DNA of 64,000 bases from Rubrivivax sp. (GTDB lineage: Bacteria; Pseudomonadota; Gammaproteobacteria; Burkholderiales; Burkholderiaceae_C): positions 34,323-98,322 of the forward strand of contig JAJTDM010000019.1 in assembly GCA_021300575.1 (NCBI GenBank), written 5' to 3'. The position numbers and the translations under genes are program-made. Within the stretch, counting starts at the first letter, position 1. Each line of letters begins with the position of its first letter. Shown here piece by piece: positions 1 through 9,112 of this stretch. The notes below the pieces were generated by a model that ran no database searches, was not told the origin of the DNA, and saw only the letters and a list, made by a program, of their open reading frames with translations.

Positions 1-225
1 ATCTTTGCGACAGGCCTGTGGATCGCCCTGCCCATCGTCACCATGCTGCTGTTCGTCAACCTGGTGCTGGGCTTCATCTCGCGCGTGGCGCCGCAGATCC
101 AGATCTTTGCCATCGGCTTTCCCATCACGCTGGGCCTGGGCCTGGCCGGGCTGTACTACATCGTCCCGGCACTGCAGCAACCCTTCATCGTCACGCTGGA
201 CAAGGTGATGGCGCCGTTTCGCTGA
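1..225 (+). CDS. fliR: Flagellar biosynthetic protein FliR, C-terminal fragment
   Basis: FliR is an inner-membrane component of the flagellar type III export gate (FliPQR). The frame is open from base 1 and encodes the last 74 residues, so the gene starts before the window. The fragment has two hydrophobic segments around the motif NLVLGFISRVAPQIQIFAIGF, typical of the FliR C-terminus (N-x-x-L-G-x-x-x-R-x-x-P-Q-x-x-I-F). No other fli gene follows; the next gene is convergent. The family call is firm although only the end is visible. Confidence 0.88.
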   Translation: MFATGLWIALPIVTMLLFVNLVLGFISRVAPQIQIFAIGFPITLGLGLAGLYYIVPALQQPFIVTLDKVMAPFR

Positions 226-323
226 AGGCTGAAGCCTGAGAGCGCGGATACGCGGCGAGGCGGTGCTGGACGGAGAAGCACTCCGCTCCCCAATCGGGCC
301 ACGGTGGGTTGTGCGAAGCAGCG

Positions 324-965
324 CTACGCGCCCTCGCCCACCAGCCCATTCCTGATGGCGTAAACCGTCAGCTCGGCGTTGTTGGCCAGGCCCAGTTTCT
401 CCAGCACGCGGGCCCGGTACACCGAGACGGTCTTGGGCGACAGCAGCAACTCCTCGGCGATGTCTGACAGGCGTTTGCCCGAGGCGATCATCACCAGCGT
501 CTGCAACTCCCGGTCAGACAAACGCTCGTGCGCCGATTCCGAAGGCGGCGCGGTCAGGCTTTCCACCAGCATCTGCGCGATCTCGGGCGTGACGTACTTG
601 CGGCCCTGGGCCACGGTGCGCACCGCCTGGACGAGTTCCTGCGGATCACCGCCCTTGTGCACGTAGCCCGAAGCGCCGGCACGCAGGGCGCGGATGGCGT
701 ACTGGTCCTGCGGGTACATGCTGACGATCAGCACGCGCACTGGAGCGCCCTCGTCCTTGAGCACCTGCAGCACATCCAGGCCGCTGCGGCCGGGCATGTT
801 GATGTCCAGCACCAGGACGTCGCAGCGCTGCTGGCGCATCAGAGCCCTGAGCTCACCATACTCCGAGGCCTCGCCCACCACGCGGATGTCGGTGGCATCG
901 GACAGGGTGTCGCGTATGCCGCGCCGGATCAGGGCATGGTCGTCACACAGGATCACTTCAATCAT
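324..965 (-). CDS. NarL/FixJ-family response regulator
   Basis: 213-residue two-domain response regulator. The receiver domain covers about residues 2-120, with the acidic pocket DD at 8-9, phosphoacceptor Asp54 (LVLDINMPG) and a conserved Lys in YVHKGG. A LuxR-type helix-turn-helix lies at about 146-205 (LSDRELQTLVMIASGKRLSDIA, then LSPKTVSVYRARVLEKL). Its ATG lies 15 bases after the stop of the histidine kinase gene, so the two form an operon read kinase first. It is presumably phosphorylated by that kinase and acts as a DNA-binding activator or repressor. The target is not shown. Proximity to fliR and fliC suggests, but does not prove, a link to motility. Confidence 0.9.
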   Translation of the reverse strand: MIEVILCDDHALIRRGIRDTLSDATDIRVVGEASEYGELRALMRQQRCDVLVLDINMPGRSGLDVLQVLKDEGAPVRVLIVSMYPQDQYAIRALRAGASGYVHKGGDPQELVQAVRTVAQGRKYVTPEIAQMLVESLTAPPSESAHERLSDRELQTLVMIASGKRLSDIAEELLLSPKTVSVYRARVLEKLGLANNAELTVYAIRNGLVGEGA

Positions 966-980
966 CGCCGACTCCTTGCA

Positions 981-2141
981 TCAGCCCCAAGAGCCTGCGC
1001 TGCCCTCGCGGGACGTGCGCTCCGCCTGCTCCAGCGGCACCGACAGCATGAGCATCGTGCCCGCCGGGCTGCTGGACAGGTCGATCCAGCCGCCCACGGT
1101 GCCCGCGCGCTCGTGCAGGCCGCGGATGCCGAAGCTTCTGGCCTTGGCCAGCGCCCCTTCGTCGAGCCCCCGGCCATCGTCCACGATCTCTAGCGACAGC
1201 ACGCCGTGTGACAGCGACAGGTCCACGGTGACGCGCGAGGCCTGCGCGTGCTTGCTGACGTTGGTCAGGGCCTCCTGCACCGTGCGGTAGGCCACCAGGG
1301 CCACGCCCGGTGGCAGGGGCGGCAAAGCCTCGTGACTGGTGCGAAAGACGGTGGCAATGCCGTTGCGCTGCTTGAAGCTGCGCGTCATCCATTGCAGCGC
1401 CGCCACCAGCCCCTGCTCCAGGATGGCGGGCCGCAGGTTGTGCATGATGCGCTGACTGGCCTCGATGGCGTGGGTGACTGTCTCCAGGGCGGAGTCCACG
1501 CGCTGCTGCAGTTCGGGCTCCTTCACGCGCCGTGCCAGCCAGGCCAGATCGAACTTCAGCGCGGTGAGCGAACCGCCCACATCGTCGTGGATCTCGCGTG
1601 AGATGGCGCTGCGCTCGCTCTCGATGCTGGTCTGAAGGTGCTGAGCCAGCTCGGACAGGCGCTGACGGGAGGCTGCCAGTTCGCGGTCGGACTCCAGCCG
1701 CGCGCGCCGGCTCTCGCTGGCCTCGATGGCCCGCTCCAGCGCTGGCGCCAACCGTGCCAGGTTCTGCTTGAGCAGGTAGTCGCTGGCACCGCTGCGCATG
1801 GCCTCCACGGCCGTCTCTTCGCCAATCTCGCCCGACACCAGGATGAAAGGCAGCACCAGGCCCGTGCCGCGGAACACCGCCAGAGCGTCAAGACCGGTGA
1901 ACCCGGGCAGGTTGTAGTCCGACAGGATGGCATCCCAGGGCTGGGCCAAGGCGGCCTCGAAGGCCGACAGGTCTTCCACGCGCGTGAAATCGGCCTGCAA
2001 TCCGGCGCGGCGCAATTGCAGGACAGTCAGGGCATGGTCGTCCTCGGAGTCCTCCAGGTGCAGGATCCGCAACCGCGGCTGCAGGCGCGGCGGACGCTCC
2101 AGTTGCACGCCTGAACCAGCGGCAGGTTGGGGCTCTGACAT
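981..2141 (-). CDS. Hybrid receiver-histidine kinase (HisKA_3/NarX-DegS type)
   Basis: 386-residue soluble protein with no membrane segment. An N-terminal receiver domain (about 25-140, phosphoacceptor Asp75 in LSDYNLPG) is followed by a coiled linker and a HisKA_3 domain with phospho-acceptor His185 (SREIHDDVGGSL). A C-terminal HATPase_c domain contains EALTNVSKHA (N box) and DDGRGL (G1 box). I chose ATG 2141 because the receiver homology begins soon after it; an in-frame ATG at 2195 would add 18 residues of low-complexity sequence. It is co-transcribed with the downstream response regulator. A receiver ahead of the kinase core means this kinase could take its input by phosphorelay instead of from a ligand. 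Confidence 0.85.
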   Translation of the reverse strand: MSEPQPAAGSGVQLERPPRLQPRLRILHLEDSEDDHALTVLQLRRAGLQADFTRVEDLSAFEAALAQPWDAILSDYNLPGFTGLDALAVFRGTGLVLPFILVSGEIGEETAVEAMRSGASDYLLKQNLARLAPALERAIEASESRRARLESDRELAASRQRLSELAQHLQTSIESERSAISREIHDDVGGSLTALKFDLAWLARRVKEPELQQRVDSALETVTHAIEASQRIMHNLRPAILEQGLVAALQWMTRSFKQRNGIATVFRTSHEALPPLPPGVALVAYRTVQEALTNVSKHAQASRVTVDLSLSHGVLSLEIVDDGRGLDEGALAKARSFGIRGLHERAGTVGGWIDLSSSPAGTMLMLSVPLEQAERTSREGSAGSWG

Positions 2142-2201
2142 TCGTTCAGCATTCACGCGCGGCAGTATCGCCCAGCCCCTGCGCTGCGCGGGCACCCAGG
2201 A

Positions 2202-4763
2202 TCACCATGCCGCGCTGTTGCGCAGCGACTCCACCACGGGGCGGCGCAACACCCCGCGCAAGCCCCACCAGCCCGCCGCCCAGGCCAGCAAGGCGCCGGC
2301 TGCGGTGCCCGCCAGCGGCACCCACGGTGTCGGGTTCCAGCTGAACTCGAAGGCGTACCGCGCCAGCAACCACCCCACGGCCACGGCCACCACCGATGCG
2401 AGCAAGCCGGCCAATGCCCCCACGCCCAGCAGTTCGGCCCGCTGTACGGTTGCAAGCAGCCGGCGGCTTGCGCCCATCGCCCGCATCAGCGCGTACTCAC
2501 GTGAACGGGCCTCCCGGGTAGCCGTGACGGCGGCGAACAACACCACCAGGCCCGTGGCCAGGGTGAAGCCGAACAGGAACTCCACGGCACGGATGACCTG
2601 GTCCAGCACCCGCTGCACCTGCGCGATCGAAGCCGAGACGTCGACATTGGTCACGTTCGGAAAGGCCCGGCTGAGCGCGCTGTCAAAACCGCGCTGCGTG
2701 GGAGCGAGGAACGCGCTGATCCAGGTGACCGGCAACTCGGCGGGCAGGGCCGAGCGGGGAAACAGCACGAAGAAGTTCACGCGCATGGAACCCCAATCCA
2801 CCTTGCGCAGGCTGGTGATGCGGCCTTCGTAGGTCTGGCCGGCAATGTCGAAGCCAAGGCGGTCGCCCAGCTTCAGCCCCAGGGTCTTGGCCAGGCCCTC
2901 CTCCACGCTCAGACCATCGGCCTCTTCCGGCGTCCAGCGGCCTGCCACCACCGGGTTGCCGCCCGGCAGTTCGGCGGCATGGCTGAGGTTGAACTCGCGT
3001 TCCACCATGCGCTGGGCCCGGTCGCCTTCAAAGGATTGCGACTGAACGGGTTGGCCGTTCAAGGTCACCAAGCGGCCACGGATAATGGGGTACCAGTCAT
3101 AACGCTGCACGCCCGCCTGCGCCAGCGCCTGGCGGAAAGCGGCCGTCTGGTCCGGCTGGATGTTGATGACGAAGCGGTCAGGCGCATCCGGCGGGGTGGC
3201 GCTGCGCCAGCTGCCGATCAGGTCGGTGCGCAGCAGCACCAGCAGCACCAGGGCCAGGAGCCCCACGGCCAGCGCCGACACCTGCAGCACGGCATAGGCC
3301 GGCCGTGCCGTCACCTGCCGCGTGGCCAGCAGCAGCCAGCGCGGTGCGCCGGCCTCGGGCACCAGCCGCTTCAGCAGGCTCACCGCCGCCCAGGCCAGGC
3401 CCGCAAACAGCGCCACCGCCAGCGCGAAGCCGCCCACGGCAATGCCGCCCAGCACGGGGTCCGCCGCCACGGCCACCAACAGCACCGAGAAGCCCAGCAC
3501 CCCCAGCAGAAGAACAGACAGCGAGGCGGCACGTGGCAGGCCCAGGTCGCGGCGTATCACGCGCAAAGGCGGCACGCGGGAGAGCTGCAGCACGGGCGGC
3601 AACCCGAAGGCCAGCAGCAGCGTCATGCCGACCCCCAGACCGAAGACCGCCGGCGCCAGGCCTGCGGGGGGCAGCGAGGCGTTGACCAGCCCGGCCAGCA
3701 ACCACACGAAGGCGTGGTGCACCGCCCAGCCCAGGGCAATGCCCAGCACGCTGGCCAGCAGGCCCACCAGCGCAAACTCGAGGGCGTAAGCCCCCGCGAT
3801 GCGCCGCTGTGGCAAGCCCAGCACCCGCAGCATGGCGCAGTCGTCCAGATGGCGCTGCGCGAAATCACGCGCGCCAATGGCCACGGCCACGGCGGCCAGC
3901 AAGGCGGCCAGCAGCGCCACCAGCCGCAGGAACTTGTCGGCCCGGTCCAGGGTCTGACGCATCTCGGGGCGGCCGCTCTCGAAGGAATCCAGCCGCAGGC
4001 CGCGCAGCGACTCGGCGCGGATCTGCTCCTCCACCTGACGAGTGAAGGCCTTGACCGCCGCGTCCGGGCCGGCCACGGCCAGGCGCCAAGTGACGCGGCT
4101 GGCCGGCTGCACCAGGCCCGTGGCAGGCAGATCGGCCTCGTGCAGCATCACGCGCGGGGCGAAGCTCAGGAAGCCGGCGCCCCGGTCGGGCTCCACGACG
4201 ATGAGGCGGTCGATCTTCAGGACTGCCTCGCCCAGCAGCAGGTCATCCCCCATGGCCAGGCCCAGGGACTCCAGCACCGCCTCGTCCACCCACACCGTGC
4301 CGCGGGGCGGGGCGCCAGTTGCGGCCTGCACCGCAGCCCCGGGTGCCGCCTTCACCTGCAGTTGTCCGCGCAGGGGGTAGTTTGTGCTGACCGCCTTCAC
4401 GGCCACCAGCCGTGATGCGCCTCCCCGCGCTTCGGGCGCGCGGCCCATGCTGGGAAAGCCGGCGCTGGTGGCTGTCTGCAGGCCCAGGGTCTGGGCGCGC
4501 TGGGCCAGCGCGGCTGGCGCGGGCTGGTCACTGGCCACCACGGCGTCACCGCCCAGCAACTGGCGCGCGTCGCGCGCCAGGCCCGTGTTCAGCCGGTCGG
4601 CAAAGAAGGCCACTGCGGTGAGGGCGGCCACCGCCAACACCACGGCCAGCGCCAGCAGGCGCAACTCTCCGGCCTGGAAGTCACGCCAAGCCTGGCGTGC
4701 TGCCAACCGCCACAAGGGCGGCGCACTTGAGGGGGTAACGGAGGAACGTTCAATCAAGGCCAT
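2202..4763 (-). CDS. FtsX-like ABC transporter permease (YbbP family)
   Basis: 853-residue inner-membrane protein. It has an N-terminal membrane segment (about 30-55), a large periplasmic region, an FtsX/MacB membrane block (about 270-420), a further hydrophobic pair (about 430-520), a second periplasmic region and a final FtsX block (about 740-845). The domain order and length match YbbP, which usually partners the ATPase YbbA next to TesA. No ATPase gene is adjacent here, so the partner must be encoded elsewhere. Function of the family is poorly defined; a role in lipoprotein or lysophospholipid export is suspected. The gene lies 61 bases upstream of the kinase gene on the same strand and may be co-transcribed. 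Confidence 0.83.
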   Translation of the reverse strand: MALIERSSVTPSSAPPLWRLAARQAWRDFQAGELRLLALAVVLAVAALTAVAFFADRLNTGLARDARQLLGGDAVVASDQPAPAALAQRAQTLGLQTATSAGFPSMGRAPEARGGASRLVAVKAVSTNYPLRGQLQVKAAPGAAVQAATGAPPRGTVWVDEAVLESLGLAMGDDLLLGEAVLKIDRLIVVEPDRGAGFLSFAPRVMLHEADLPATGLVQPASRVTWRLAVAGPDAAVKAFTRQVEEQIRAESLRGLRLDSFESGRPEMRQTLDRADKFLRLVALLAALLAAVAVAIGARDFAQRHLDDCAMLRVLGLPQRRIAGAYALEFALVGLLASVLGIALGWAVHHAFVWLLAGLVNASLPPAGLAPAVFGLGVGMTLLLAFGLPPVLQLSRVPPLRVIRRDLGLPRAASLSVLLLGVLGFSVLLVAVAADPVLGGIAVGGFALAVALFAGLAWAAVSLLKRLVPEAGAPRWLLLATRQVTARPAYAVLQVSALAVGLLALVLLVLLRTDLIGSWRSATPPDAPDRFVINIQPDQTAAFRQALAQAGVQRYDWYPIIRGRLVTLNGQPVQSQSFEGDRAQRMVEREFNLSHAAELPGGNPVVAGRWTPEEADGLSVEEGLAKTLGLKLGDRLGFDIAGQTYEGRITSLRKVDWGSMRVNFFVLFPRSALPAELPVTWISAFLAPTQRGFDSALSRAFPNVTNVDVSASIAQVQRVLDQVIRAVEFLFGFTLATGLVVLFAAVTATREARSREYALMRAMGASRRLLATVQRAELLGVGALAGLLASVVAVAVGWLLARYAFEFSWNPTPWVPLAGTAAGALLAWAAGWWGLRGVLRRPVVESLRNSAAW

Positions 4764-4873
4764 GCCCCGAAGTTACCTCAGCGAGGTGTACCCGTCCGGC
4801 ACGGGGACAACTTGAGGGTGCACAGCCAGGAAACAGGCGGTTTTTCCCCCGCTTTTTCCACTTATGTCCAGGC

Positions 4874-4901
4874 CTCAAGTCTTTGACACTCGCGTCGAGC
4901 C
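4874..4901 (+). promoter_or_regulatory. Possible FliA (sigma-28) promoter of flagellin
   Basis: In the 227-base gap before flagellin, CTCAAGTC (4874-4881) is followed after 12 bases by GTCGAGCC (4894-4901). The first box resembles the -35 element of flagellar sigma-28 promoters; the second keeps only part of the GCCGATAA -10 element. Placement about 90 bases before the GTG start is reasonable. The weak -10 keeps confidence low. Confidence 0.33.
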
Positions 4902-4990
4902 CTGGTCTTCAAGGTCAATGGCTCGGAACCTGATCCGAACCAAGAAAGACCCGACGACCGAAGTCGCTCAAGCCTGAAAGGGCAAACATC

Positions 4991-6466
4991 GTGGCCCAGT
5001 CCATCAACACCAACGTCGCTTCCCTCAGCGCCCAGCGTTACCTCAACCGTAACCAGGCCGACATGACCACGGCCATCAACCGGCTGTCTTCGGGCCTGCG
5101 CATCAACAGCGCCAAGGACGACGCTGCGGGCATGACGCTGGCCGAGCGCATGACTACGCAGATCCGCGGCTTGAACGTGGCTTCGCGCAACGCCAATGAC
5201 GCCATCGCCCTGGCACAGACCGCCGAGGCGGCGATGGGCAGCGTGGCCTCAGCCTTGCAGCGCATCCGTGAGCTGGCGGTGCAATCGGCCAACGCGAGCT
5301 ACTCCGACACTGACCGTTCAACGATGAACCGCGAAGCACGGGAACTCATCGAGGAGGTCAAGCGTGTCAGCACCAACACGGCCTTCAACGGCGTGAACCT
5401 GCTGGACGGCTCGTTCAAAAACCAGCAGTTCCAGATCGGTGCGAACTCCGGCCAAACGCTCAACCTGCCGTCCCTGGCAGACGCACGAGTGACGTCGCTA
5501 GGGCGCAGCGCAGTTGCTTTAGATGGTACTTCAGCCGGCTCGGTATTGGGAAATGCCGTGGCCGCCGCCGCCGCTGTACCGACCAATGGTGTAACGGCAG
5601 TGACCAACCTTACGTTCACCAATCCTGAAGGTACAAGCTCTCCCATCTCTTGGTCCAACAACGATTCAGCGAAGTCCGTCGCAGCGGCTATCAATCTGAA
5701 AGCCAACTCGTTAGGTATCACGGCAACCGCCACCAACAGCGCCACGATTGGCAACTTCTCAACCACTGGGTCCACGGCGCTAACGATCAATGGCACGACA
5801 GTCAGCGCCTCTTTGACCAGCACCAGTGACCTGACGCCGCTGGCTGATGCCATCAATGGTGCGGCTACAGGCGTGACCGCCGTGTTCGCGGCGCCACCGG
5901 CCAAGGATAAGTTGCTTCTCACTGCCGCTGACGGTTCGGACATTGGCATAGGAGACTTCTCCAACGGCACCATGACCGTCACGGGCTCCAAGTCCGGTGC
6001 CACGCCGGTGACCCTGACTTCAGGGGGGACAGCCGACTCCACTGTGGTATCGGGAACATTGGAGATCGTTAGCACGAAAGGGGCTCTGTCTTGGGCTAAC
6101 GGCAATGCGACTGTTTTCGGGGCGAGCACGTCCGGCATCGCCGGCCTCAACACCATCAGCACCGTGGACCTGGGTTCCATGACAGGCGCCGTGTCCGCCA
6201 TCAAGGTGGTCGACGCGGCGCTGAATCAGCTGAGTTCTGCCCGCGGCACCCTGGGCGCCGTGCAGAGCCGCCTGGAGATGCTGATCGCCAACGTGGACGT
6301 GGTCAGCGAGAACATCACCACCGCCCGCGGGCGTCTGGTGGACGCCGACTTCGCCAAGGAGACCGCCGCGCTGGCGCGCGTTCAGATCCTGCAGCAGGCC
6401 GGCACCGCCATGCTCGCGCAGGCCAACGCCATTCCGCAGCAGGTGCTGCAGTTGCTCAAGGGCTGA
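4991..6466 (+). CDS. fliC: Flagellin
   Basis: 491-residue filament subunit. Residues 1-165 form the conserved D0/D1 N-terminus (INTNVASLSAQRYL, RLSSGLRINSAKDDAAG) and about 405-491 the D1/D0 C-terminus (SARGTLGAVQSRLE, ending QQVLQLLKG). The centre (about 170-390) is Ser/Thr/Ala-rich with two flagellin IN-type stretches (SAKSVAAAINLKANSLG and DLTPLADAINGAATG). The start is GTG at 4991, placed by conservation of MAQSINTNV, with GAAAGGG a short distance upstream as ribosome binding site. The central part is clearly poorer in G+C than the ends: bases 5641-5700 are about 52 percent GC against roughly 68 percent around. A glycosyltransferase gene follows 52 bases later. Confidence 0.96.
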   Translation: MAQSINTNVASLSAQRYLNRNQADMTTAINRLSSGLRINSAKDDAAGMTLAERMTTQIRGLNVASRNANDAIALAQTAEAAMGSVASALQRIRELAVQSANASYSDTDRSTMNREARELIEEVKRVSTNTAFNGVNLLDGSFKNQQFQIGANSGQTLNLPSLADARVTSLGRSAVALDGTSAGSVLGNAVAAAAAVPTNGVTAVTNLTFTNPEGTSSPISWSNNDSAKSVAAAINLKANSLGITATATNSATIGNFSTTGSTALTINGTTVSASLTSTSDLTPLADAINGAATGVTAVFAAPPAKDKLLLTAADGSDIGIGDFSNGTMTVTGSKSGATPVTLTSGGTADSTVVSGTLEIVSTKGALSWANGNATVFGASTSGIAGLNTISTVDLGSMTGAVSAIKVVDAALNQLSSARGTLGAVQSRLEMLIANVDVVSENITTARGRLVDADFAKETAALARVQILQQAGTAMLAQANAIPQQVLQLLKG

Positions 6467-6518
6467 TGTCGGCTGACGAGCGCCGCACCCCGCCCGACCG
6501 CTGCAGGGGGTTCACCCC

Positions 6519-8054
6519 ATGACCCCTCTGCCCTTGAGCGTGTGCCTCATCGCACGCGACGAAGCGCACAACCTGCCCGGACTCATGGCGTCATTGGCAG
6601 GGGTCGCACAGGAGGTGATCATCGTCGACACGGGCAGTGTTGACGGCACACCAGCGCTGGCGACGTCGCTGGGAGCACGGGTGCTCCACTCTGCTTGGCA
6701 GGACGATTTCTCCCAAGCCCGTAACGTGGCCCTGAAGGCCGCACAGGCCCCGTGGATTCTGAGCATGGACGCCGACCAGCAACTGGATGCTGGCGCTGCG
6801 CAGGCCCTTGCCGTCGCCATTCAGCGACAAGACAGCCTCGCGCAATTGGTGACGATTCGTCTGCTGGGGCTCGTGGACCCCAACGGAAGCACCCAAGTGG
6901 TGCGAAACCTTCCCTCACTGCGCCTGTTCAGACGCGATGCCCGCATCAGTTACCGGGGTCGCGTTCACGAAGACATCGCCGCCAGCCTGCTGGAGATCGG
7001 AAGCCACTCCTGGCCGGACTCTGGCGTGACGGTGACTGACCATGGTTACATGGAGCCCGAGGCACGAGCCCGGAAACTCGCGCGCAACTTGCGACTCCTG
7101 CGCCAAGCCCATCAGGAGCGCCCCGACGATCTGCACCTCGCCTACAAGTTGGCTTCAAGCCTGCCACCCGAGGCCGCCATGGAGCGTAAGGGCGTGCTGT
7201 GGGGGGCATTGCGCCAAGCGCAGACCATGCCGGACGAATCGCTGCTGGAACTGACCTGTCTGCCCCGACTGGTAGCCGCTGGGCTGGAGGCTTGGGTGGT
7301 TGAGGGCCGCTTGACCGAAGCTGCCGATGCAGCCTCTTTGCTGATGCGGCGCAGCGCACCTGTTCTGCTGTTCACGTGCGGGCGCGCGCTGGCGCGCGCA
7401 GGCCTCCATGCCGAAGGCAGGGCCGCCCTGATGACGTATCTGAAGGCTGCCAGTGGTATCGGTCACAGGCCACAGCTTGATCTGACGCAGCAGGACGAGG
7501 ATGCCAACCCTCAGGAGGCCCTCCGATGGCTGGCATGGCTGGAATGGATGCAAGGGCGGACACAGGAGGCGTGGACCTGGATCGACAAGGGGCGGGAGTT
7601 CAGTGGTCAGTCGGTACACCCGCCGCTGGAGTCCCTGGCCGTCGAGGTGCTGCTGGCCCAGGGCGACATCGATGCAGCCATGCGGCGGCTGGACGTGTTG
7701 GGACGGCAAGTCGGTCAGCACCTGAGCCCACCAAAGGCCTTGATGCCGGAGTTGATGCTGGCCACTGCACGGGTGGCCCTCGCCACAGGCGACCGGTCTT
7801 CAGCCCGAGAGTTCGCAGCCCAGGCGCTGTCCGCGGCTGATGACGCAGGGGCCGTGTTGCTGGCGCAGATCGAAGCAGCCGACGCGGATCTCAACCGAGA
7901 AGTCCTGGCCAGCCATCACTCGACCATCAAGGGTCGGCGTTTCGACACCCTGGCTCTGAAACTGATGCTGGGTCAACGTCTGGGGTTGACCTGGGCACAC
8001 CCCGTGCCAGAGGCCACCACCCGGGCCATCCAGCACGGCTTGAGGCCGCGCTGA
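6519..8054 (+). CDS. GT2-family glycosyltransferase, possibly flagellin-modifying
   Basis: 511 residues. The N-terminal 100 or so form a family-2 glycosyltransferase fold: LSVCLIARDEAHNLPG, EVIIVDTGSVDGT, and the metal/nucleotide-binding DAD in ILSMDADQQLD. After about residue 215 the protein is helical and repetitive (leucine/alanine pairs spaced like TPRs), as in GT2-TPR proteins. It lies directly after fliC on the same strand with a 52-base gap and no terminator that I can see. That placement, and the Ser/Thr-rich flagellin centre, suggest O-glycosylation of flagellin; this is inference. It could equally act on lipopolysaccharide. Confidence 0.82.
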   Translation: MTPLPLSVCLIARDEAHNLPGLMASLAGVAQEVIIVDTGSVDGTPALATSLGARVLHSAWQDDFSQARNVALKAAQAPWILSMDADQQLDAGAAQALAVAIQRQDSLAQLVTIRLLGLVDPNGSTQVVRNLPSLRLFRRDARISYRGRVHEDIAASLLEIGSHSWPDSGVTVTDHGYMEPEARARKLARNLRLLRQAHQERPDDLHLAYKLASSLPPEAAMERKGVLWGALRQAQTMPDESLLELTCLPRLVAAGLEAWVVEGRLTEAADAASLLMRRSAPVLLFTCGRALARAGLHAEGRAALMTYLKAASGIGHRPQLDLTQQDEDANPQEALRWLAWLEWMQGRTQEAWTWIDKGREFSGQSVHPPLESLAVEVLLAQGDIDAAMRRLDVLGRQVGQHLSPPKALMPELMLATARVALATGDRSSAREFAAQALSAADDAGAVLLAQIEAADADLNREVLASHHSTIKGRRFDTLALKLMLGQRLGLTWAHPVPEATTRAIQHGLRPR

Positions 8055-8071
8055 GCCCAGACACCGGCGCT

Positions 8072-9037
8072 TCAGCAGGTTCCAAACCCGATACCGTTGG
8101 CCCTGAGGTAACGCCGATACGCCGCGCTCAGCCGGTCGGCCGCGCCCATGGCCTCGCCGCCCGACAGAGGCAGGGCCTTGGGCTGCTGGCTTTCCAGCAC
8201 GGGTTGGTCCTGGGCAAAGATGGCCACCTGGAAGTCGCGCAAGGTCTGCTCCGGCGTTTCGGTGTCGGTGGTGTACTGCGCGAACCAGAGTCGGCACGAT
8301 TCCGGGGTCACCGGACAAGCCCAGATCACGTAGCTGTCCTGAGGCCCGCCGGTCTCCTCGCGCTTGGTCAGCAGCGCCGCAAAGGGGTTGAGCACTTCGT
8401 AGCGGTAGTCCACCCAGGCCCCACCGGCCGCGGTGGCGCTGGCACGCGGCTGCCAGGCGCGGTAGTGCTCGATGACCGGCCGTCCGTCTGCTGTGTGGGT
8501 GACATCGTAAGGAGGTACTTCGGGATGCGCCGCGTCCCCCAGCCAGCCCTCATGCACGAAGGCGAAGTGCGAGGTGTCCAGGAAGTTCTCCACCGCACGC
8601 GGTGCGCTGGTGGCCACGTCGAAGGGGCCGTAGACCAGACGCCGTGGCGGCAGGTGTGAAAGGTCGGGCACCGCATGGCTGGCCTGGCCCGAAAGATCGC
8701 ACCACAGCAGGCCATGGGCCTGCCGCACAGGAAAACACTCCACGGCGCTCGATGCGGGCGGGGTGAAGCCCGGCGTGGCGGGCACCAAGGCGCAGGCGCC
8801 GCTCGCGTCGAACTGCCAGCCGTGATAAGGGCACTGGAGGCGGCCTTGCGCCAGGCGTCCGAGGGACAGGCGCGCACCCCGGTGGGGGCAGCGGTCTGCC
8901 AGCAGCACGGGCTCACCGCCCGGGCCGCGCCAGAGCACCAGCGACCGCCCCAGCAGGTGCAGCGCCAGCGGCCCAGACCCGCCCTCGCCTTCCAAGGCCA
9001 CGGGCCACCACCAGGCCTGCTCTTGCGATGAACTCAC
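8072..9037 (-). CDS. Rieske non-heme iron oxygenase, alpha subunit type
   Basis: 321 residues. The Rieske [2Fe-2S] site is Cys50-Pro-His52 and Cys69-Pro-Tyr-His72-Gly-Trp. The mononuclear iron site motif follows in ENFLDTSHFAFVHEG (N..D..H....H). Size and architecture match single-component-type oxygenases such as vanillate demethylase or the Klebsiella purine enzyme HpxD. It is last in the minus-strand purine importer cluster, beyond a terminator-like hairpin. A role in oxidising or demethylating a purine (HpxD-like or N-demethylase-like) is inferred from that position. No flavin/ferredoxin reductase partner is next to it, so electrons must come from elsewhere. Confidence 0.8.
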   Translation of the reverse strand: MSSSQEQAWWWPVALEGEGGSGPLALHLLGRSLVLWRGPGGEPVLLADRCPHRGARLSLGRLAQGRLQCPYHGWQFDASGACALVPATPGFTPPASSAVECFPVRQAHGLLWCDLSGQASHAVPDLSHLPPRRLVYGPFDVATSAPRAVENFLDTSHFAFVHEGWLGDAAHPEVPPYDVTHTADGRPVIEHYRAWQPRASATAAGGAWVDYRYEVLNPFAALLTKREETGGPQDSYVIWACPVTPESCRLWFAQYTTDTETPEQTLRDFQVAIFAQDQPVLESQQPKALPLSGGEAMGAADRLSAAYRRYLRANGIGFGTC

Positions 9038-9055
9038 GAAGCCGATCCTCCATTG

Positions 9056-9089
9056 AAAACGCCGCCGGGCCCGGGGCGCGCGGCGGCGT
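9056..9089 (-). terminator. Rho-independent terminator after the BMP binding protein gene
   Basis: Nine-base stem 9059-9067 pairing with 9081-9089 (ACGCCGCCG / CGGCGGCGT), a 13-base loop, and a run of four T on the minus strand (9059-9056). It lies between the binding-protein stop and the Rieske start, so it would reduce read-through into the oxygenase gene. Confidence 0.65.
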
Positions 9090-9112
9090 CAGGGTGTCAG
9101 GCAGCGCCGGAC

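Noticed and set aside
227..238. Small AGGCT-GA-AGCCT palindrome after fliR as terminator
   Set aside because: Loop too short for a stable hairpin and no T run.
5299..6204. Minus-strand open frame inside flagellin
   Set aside because: Hydrophobic by chance through Ala/Thr codons read backwards; no start signal; flagellin is unambiguous.
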